Source of the DNA: Ceratodon purpureus
Taxonomy: Eukaryota > Streptophyta > Bryopsida > Pseudoditrichales > Ditrichaceae
Direction of reading: 5' to 3'
DNA length: 64,000 nt
Assembly (NCBI GenBank): GCA_014871385.1
Contig: CM026426.1
Location: 32,013,386-32,077,385, forward strand
The notes beneath the pieces were generated by a model that was not told the DNA's origin, searched no databases, and saw only the letters and a list, made by a program, of their open reading frames with translations. This document shows positions 59,568-64,000 of the stretch, one piece after another; positions within the stretch are counted from its first letter, which is position 1, and every line of letters begins with the position of its first letter. A program made the translations under genes and the position numbers.

Positions 59568-60554
59568 CTGTAGAACAAAAGAGTCATTATTAGGAAACAA
59601 CGGGACAAAACATTATAAGAATGCTCAGGTTCTACGGATATACAAATCTTCATCAATCATACTATAAACCAAAGGATGGTGGAGAAAATTATTGCGGAGG
59701 ATACTTTTAATATGTAATATCCACTTGTAGGTACGTCGGCAATTCCATGCAAAATCCATGCAGTCAATCGTTTTTTGGGTTTTCAATAACCATGAGAAAT
59801 TCTGTCCCAAACCTTGGAACTCATCATATGCAGTGATATTCTACTCGGTGGACGTTGGGGAAATCTTTCATGGAGTAAATTGCAAATCATACATGTTAGA
59901 AAAAATGACACTGAACTATGTCTGAAAAGGTTTCATCACGTACAAAAGGATCTGCAAGTAGAGTGTCTGCAACACAATCAGTTGGAGCCCCAGCGTATTC
60001 TCCGTATTACAGAATTAAGGGGATCACCTTAAATATTCATGATGCTTGTGATAAATAAAGATAGTATAGATGGATTGACAATGTATATAGTTTGCGACAA
60101 TGTTAATGATATTGACTATTGTAACCATCTTCCTGATGGGTATGATTTTGTTGTGAATAATGTGTATGCCCAAAACATATAAATCACCAGTCACATCTAA
60201 TGAATTAGGGGGACATTCTTAAACTCCAAATAGCAGACCACCCTTCATACTGTAATCTCTTGCATAACATCAAAGATAGGGGACATGAAATGGAGTAATC
60301 GGGAATCATTAAGCCGCACCAAATTAAGGTGGCCATCTTAAACATGAAAATAAGGATGAAGGAATTGCATCATCCAGCCATACGAATAAACATTCGAGGC
60401 AGAGTTCCCAAACAAACATGCATCATATGATAACCACCGTAAATACGTTTCAAAACAAATTTAATTTTGCCATATTCTTGATGTGTATCACAATAGTAAA
60501 TGGCTTCACACTGATTTTCTTACTAACATACAGTGATAAAGGGACTCACCTTAA

Positions 60555-62275
60555 TCTTCATGTGGGCGAAGTAAGGTTACAGTAATGAAATTAGTACACG
60601 ATTGGAGTCATATACTAGGTCGTAATGAAGTCTCATTTGTGATAATATCTATTTCACTACAAACCATCCATACGTGTTTGAAAATATGAACAATTAAACT
60701 TCTCTGACGTCAGCATATGCGACAAAGACTAGCAACTTCTAGTTTGGAAATAAACGACGTTCACGATGTCGAGATGCCACTTGTAAAGCAGAGTTCGTCA
60801 ACATTATTCAACTTGTTAAAGGAAAACTTAGAATATCATGTCAGTCACGTTCGTAAACCAAAAGATTCGAACTACGAGATAGAGATTACTGTGAGGTTTT
60901 CCGTCTACAGACTTTATAAGTAAGTTGTAAGTGTACTGTCAGATGACCAATTCCATGCAAAAATGGGAAGAGAGAGAGAATACAGTAACATGCGTCCACC
61001 TAACTCAAATTTTATCAACAAGAAGAACTATAACACAAATACGTTAAGCATAAGACGTTCACAACAATTCATTACACAGCAGGATTGACGGCAAAATGTC
61101 TCAAAAGTCTACCTTAGAGGTGAATTGCATAAGAAGCTACGTCATTCGAAGTTCACAGTTTAAACTACAAATACACTGAAGAACATGCACTTGCAACAAA
61201 ATATGCATGAAGAACTCCTATCACAATATCTAAGACTGAATGGTAGTACTTCTGAAACCAAATGTACCGTAGTGGCCAACATACTCAGTAAGAGAAGAAA
61301 AATGCAGAAATCCAAAGGAACAAAGCAGAACATTCATACCTTGAAGGTGGATTAATATCTAAAGAACTCAGAGCCCTCTGAGACCAATAAGCCAGACCGA
61401 CAGCGCTTCCGCCTCATGCAAACTTCAGAACAGAAATTATCATTTTGGGAATGGTAGTTTATGTAGAGAAAATTGACAACAAGGATTGAGCAGGAAACCA
61501 GTATACAAAACCGGGCTCTGCGAGTTAGTTTGTACGAGTGATGGACCGCGGAACTAGGCCATATTCGATTTCTGTACATTTAACAAACTACTAATTTAGA
61601 AAAGAAAATTATTCCCAAGAATGTTAGGTTGTACACTCTATTCAATGCATTAAAAACAAATAAACAAAGAATGCGATAAAGTAGAATAGACTAAAAATCG
61701 GCAGACCAGACTTTAAGCCAACATTCCCGGAGATTCTCCTTGAATTTCCAAATTATCCTCAATATTAGGGGTCTGTTAAGGTAAAGCTCAAATGGCAGAG
61801 CAATAATCATCCCCGTTAATCCATCCTATTGCTGTGAATAAATGGAAAGATGCATACAGTGAATAATCGCCACTAGATCGTCTTCAAAATATGCAGATAT
61901 TTGGAAATGGAGTAACTTCATGCATTTCAGAAAACCATAATTTTACATACCTGTCAATGCAAAAGCATATGCACTAACTGTAATGGCAACATTCCTCTAC
62001 TATATAAGCCTCCTACAAAAATGGACTTGATTTTATCCTAGCCTCAATAGACGTCGCACAGCTGAGACACACATCCTACAGAAAATTGCTCACGAGGATA
62101 GTCCAACCGGGAAGAAATTTCAGTACAAAGAAAATCGAGAGAAACCAGTGCTAGGCCGATTCAAGGTAACGGCTACAACCTCGTTGCTCTCCCTACCCAC
62201 CAATGCCTTCATTGGATCCCCAGCTTGGCGCTCACCAAATTCTTTGTTATCTTGTCTTCTTTCTCTTTCTAGCTA
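60555..62275. other. AT-rich spacer, no gene seen
   Basis: Only short frames. No recognised repeat beyond weak palindrome remnants (near 61112 and 61340). Confidence 0.5.
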
Positions 62276-62998
62276 CTAGGAGGAACTGAGTTCGACAATT
62301 TCAGGATGGCAGCAACAACCAACATGCAGAGACTGTCTCCCACCACCTGCGGGCAGGTCCATTCCTCTTAAATTCTGTGACTCTTCTAGTTGCAAAGGGC
62401 CCCACAGATTCCGTGGGGCATTCATGGTCGCAGACATCTCCTCACCTCCACTTGGCTGTCGTGCATGGGACATGCGAAGGATCCTGGCACGACGCAAATG
62501 ATAAGGGAGTCTCGCGTGGGCCAAAGTGCGCTGCCTAGGCACAGAGTTCGAGACTCGGTGAATCCAACATTTGGGTTGTCTACGGCGACGATGACGGAGA
62601 GTGTCCTCGGATCCTTCTTGGCGACGCGGTGAGCTGGGCGTAGCAGGTTGCTGATGTTCCAGCCCCACCATACCTGGATCATTCAAGGTCCTCGTTTGAA
62701 CGTAGTTAATGTCCATTAACGTGTTTATTGAGTTGAATTGCTCCTGGCACCTCTGGTTCCACTGAAGAACTGAGCTACACTGGAAGAGGCATAGAATAAT
62801 TGATTCATGATTCGGAAGGTCTACGAAATTAGCTCGTTCCTGAATTCTACGCACCGTTAGAAGCCACTCTAGGATCTGTACTGCGCTTTCGAGGTGAGAG
62901 AGTGGGACCACAGAGGTAGACATTGTACCGAAATAGCGGAATCCGTGATCAGAGAATGGTGTTGGAAGAGGACACTCGCAGGAGAACTGGAACTCCAC
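62276..62998 (-). CDS. 240-codon ORF, unknown
   Basis: Open from ATG 62998 to TAG 62276. The N-terminal half looks protein-like (HLESAVQILEWLLTVRRIQ). The C-terminal half is Arg-rich and low in order, as if read in the wrong frame: an alternative minus frame at 62682-62422 also reads plausibly (KDPRTLSVIVAVDNPNVGF). A frameshifted gene fragment is likely. No family is recognised. Confidence 0.3.
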   Translation of the reverse strand: MEFQFSCECPLPTPFSDHGFRYFGTMSTSVVPLSHLESAVQILEWLLTVRRIQERANFVDLPNHESIILCLFQCSSVLQWNQRCQEQFNSINTLMDINYVQTRTLNDPGMVGLEHQQPATPSSPRRQEGSEDTLRHRRRRQPKCWIHRVSNSVPRQRTLAHARLPYHLRRARILRMSHARQPSGGEEMSATMNAPRNLWGPLQLEESQNLRGMDLPAGGGRQSLHVGCCCHPEIVELSSS

Positions 62999-64000
62999 TC
63001 TCGCCTTTTTTGTGAGGGTTGTTAGTGGAGGAGAGGATGCATTGAATTGGACATCTGGAACGAATGAAAATCCACCACGCTATTAGAAATGACTTGTTCG
63101 AGAGCAGACAAGACATTTTGAGTTTGATCCTAATCGATTGGGTGTTTCAGTTGGCATTTCAAAGGAGGATTATGATTACATCAGGTGGCTTACTACTTCA
63201 TACAGTCATGTATCCTTATTCTAGAATTAGCACCTCAAAACGACAACTAAGTAGTACTTGAAAAACATAGGGTAATTCTGTATCAGGAAAAAATTTATAT
63301 CCGTATGTAACTGAAGAATTCATGGTGAAGAGAAATATATATTCTTAGAATCGTATAATACCCAAATGTGTAAAAACTGATCATAATATAATGAGATATC
63401 ATGAGACTCACGTCAACGAAAAGCTTAATTTTTATCATCAATTAAATATCGGCAATCATCCTTTTCGGTCTATTAACAGTTCAGATATAAAAAGCCATGT
63501 CATTTATAGTTACCAATCTTTATTTTAAATGGAAACACTTTGATAGCCTAAAAGTAGATTATTTTGTTTTTTATGGATTGACACTGTCACGAAGGATTTA
63601 TTAATCTTTACAACAACCAAACTATAATATGACCACTGTATATTATATGAATTTAGACGGTTACCATTCTATGTGGGCTATAACATTCGTCCAATAATAA
63701 TTCTTTGAATCCTCAAGAAGTAGAAGTCAATTCATTCTACACCGTTACTTTCAACCAAAAGAAATAAATAAATAAAAAAAAATCATTCGCAACTCTACGG
63801 ATAATTACTGTTTTAAGTGAATTGAAATAGTTATTCAAGTACATGTGTACTCATATGTTGTCGGAAATTGCTCTTATATATAAATTTCTTTCATGAAGTT
63901 GCTTCAGCACCAATTAAAGACAGTACGTGGATTTCATATAGAATCACATCAAATTTTTGAAATGATGGACTTGTTATAAAACATTGCAAAGGAGCCATTC
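62999..64000. other. AT-rich end of window, no gene seen
   Basis: No reading frame above background and no recognised repeat. Confidence 0.5.

Larger units (their letters stand above)
52921..60554. repeat. Dispersed palindrome family near TTAAGGTGGCCACCTTAA
   Basis: Copies start near 52921, 53591, 53954, 54976, 55113, 57217, 57326, 57565, 59185, 60013, 60203 (degenerate), 60321 and 60534. The centre varies (GGCC, GTCA, GATC, ACCA, TTCA) but the arms TTAAGGTG/CACCTTAA are kept. All lie outside the transposase exons (55333-57051, 57901-58860), in flanks and introns. Spacings are irregular, so this is not a tandem array. Confidence 0.85.

Noticed and set aside
52921..60554. Palindrome copies as a CRISPR array
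   Set aside because: Spacing is irregular (hundreds of bases), centres vary, and the DNA is eukaryotic.
1..64000. tRNA, rRNA or microRNA genes
   Set aside because: No cloverleaf with A/B boxes, no rRNA-like block and no convincing long hairpin outside the repeats was seen.

Overview
The window looks like transposon-rich nuclear DNA from a plant, most likely a non-seed streptophyte (bryophyte, lycophyte or fern). That placement is an inference from protein families recognised by memory; no host marker gene is present to fix the species. The signs of plant nuclear DNA are split genes with GT-AG introns, AT-rich spacers, a Ty3/gypsy element of plant type, Mutator-like transposases with SWIM zinc fingers, and an Ulp1-type protease carried by a transposon. 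I found no convincing single-copy host gene. Almost every long reading frame belongs to a transposon and is damaged.

Layout: (1) 1-13,872 is a large Mutator-like element (MULE-1) whose left end lies outside the window. Its transposase gene (+) runs tail to tail with a minus-strand gene for a zinc-finger/Ulp1 SUMO-protease-like protein. A small palindromic MITE sits in the first transposase intron and a solo LTR in a transposase exon. (2) 15,164-42,657 is a second element bounded by related inverted repeats. It carries two divergently transcribed genes: a SWIM-type transposase (-, 20,429-16,785) and a split gene (+, 21,092-41,580) for an unusual protein. That protein has a SUMO-interaction-like motif, Pol II CTD-like repeats, a ParB-like segment and a beta-type DNA N6-adenine/N4-cytosine methyltransferase region. 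(3) 22,612-35,780 is a nearly complete Ty3/gypsy element (-) inserted into that methyltransferase gene, with 591-bp LTRs and a 5-bp target duplication GTAGC. (4) 43.0-46.6 kb is a GC-rich retroelement remnant encoding a relative of the gypsy element's extra ORF. (5) 46,905-52.2 kb is MULE-2, a second copy of the MULE-1 transposase half. (6) 52.9-60.6 kb holds a decayed transposon with a DUF7869-like DDE transposase, and its noncoding parts are studded with about a dozen copies of a palindrome near TTAAGGTGGCCACCTTAA. (7) 60.6-64 kb is AT-rich with one weak ORF.

The most interesting themes are the transposon-borne ParB/DNA-methyltransferase gene paired with a transposase, and short family-specific words scattered through individual elements (GTGACAYTG in the MULEs, the palindrome in the DUF7869 element). 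These words resemble, in distribution only, the dispersed targets of the VANC anti-silencing proteins of Arabidopsis VANDAL elements. SUMO-related features also recur: an Ulp1 protease and three SIM-like motifs. All copies are broken, so any functional reading concerns the ancestral elements. All counts were made by eye.
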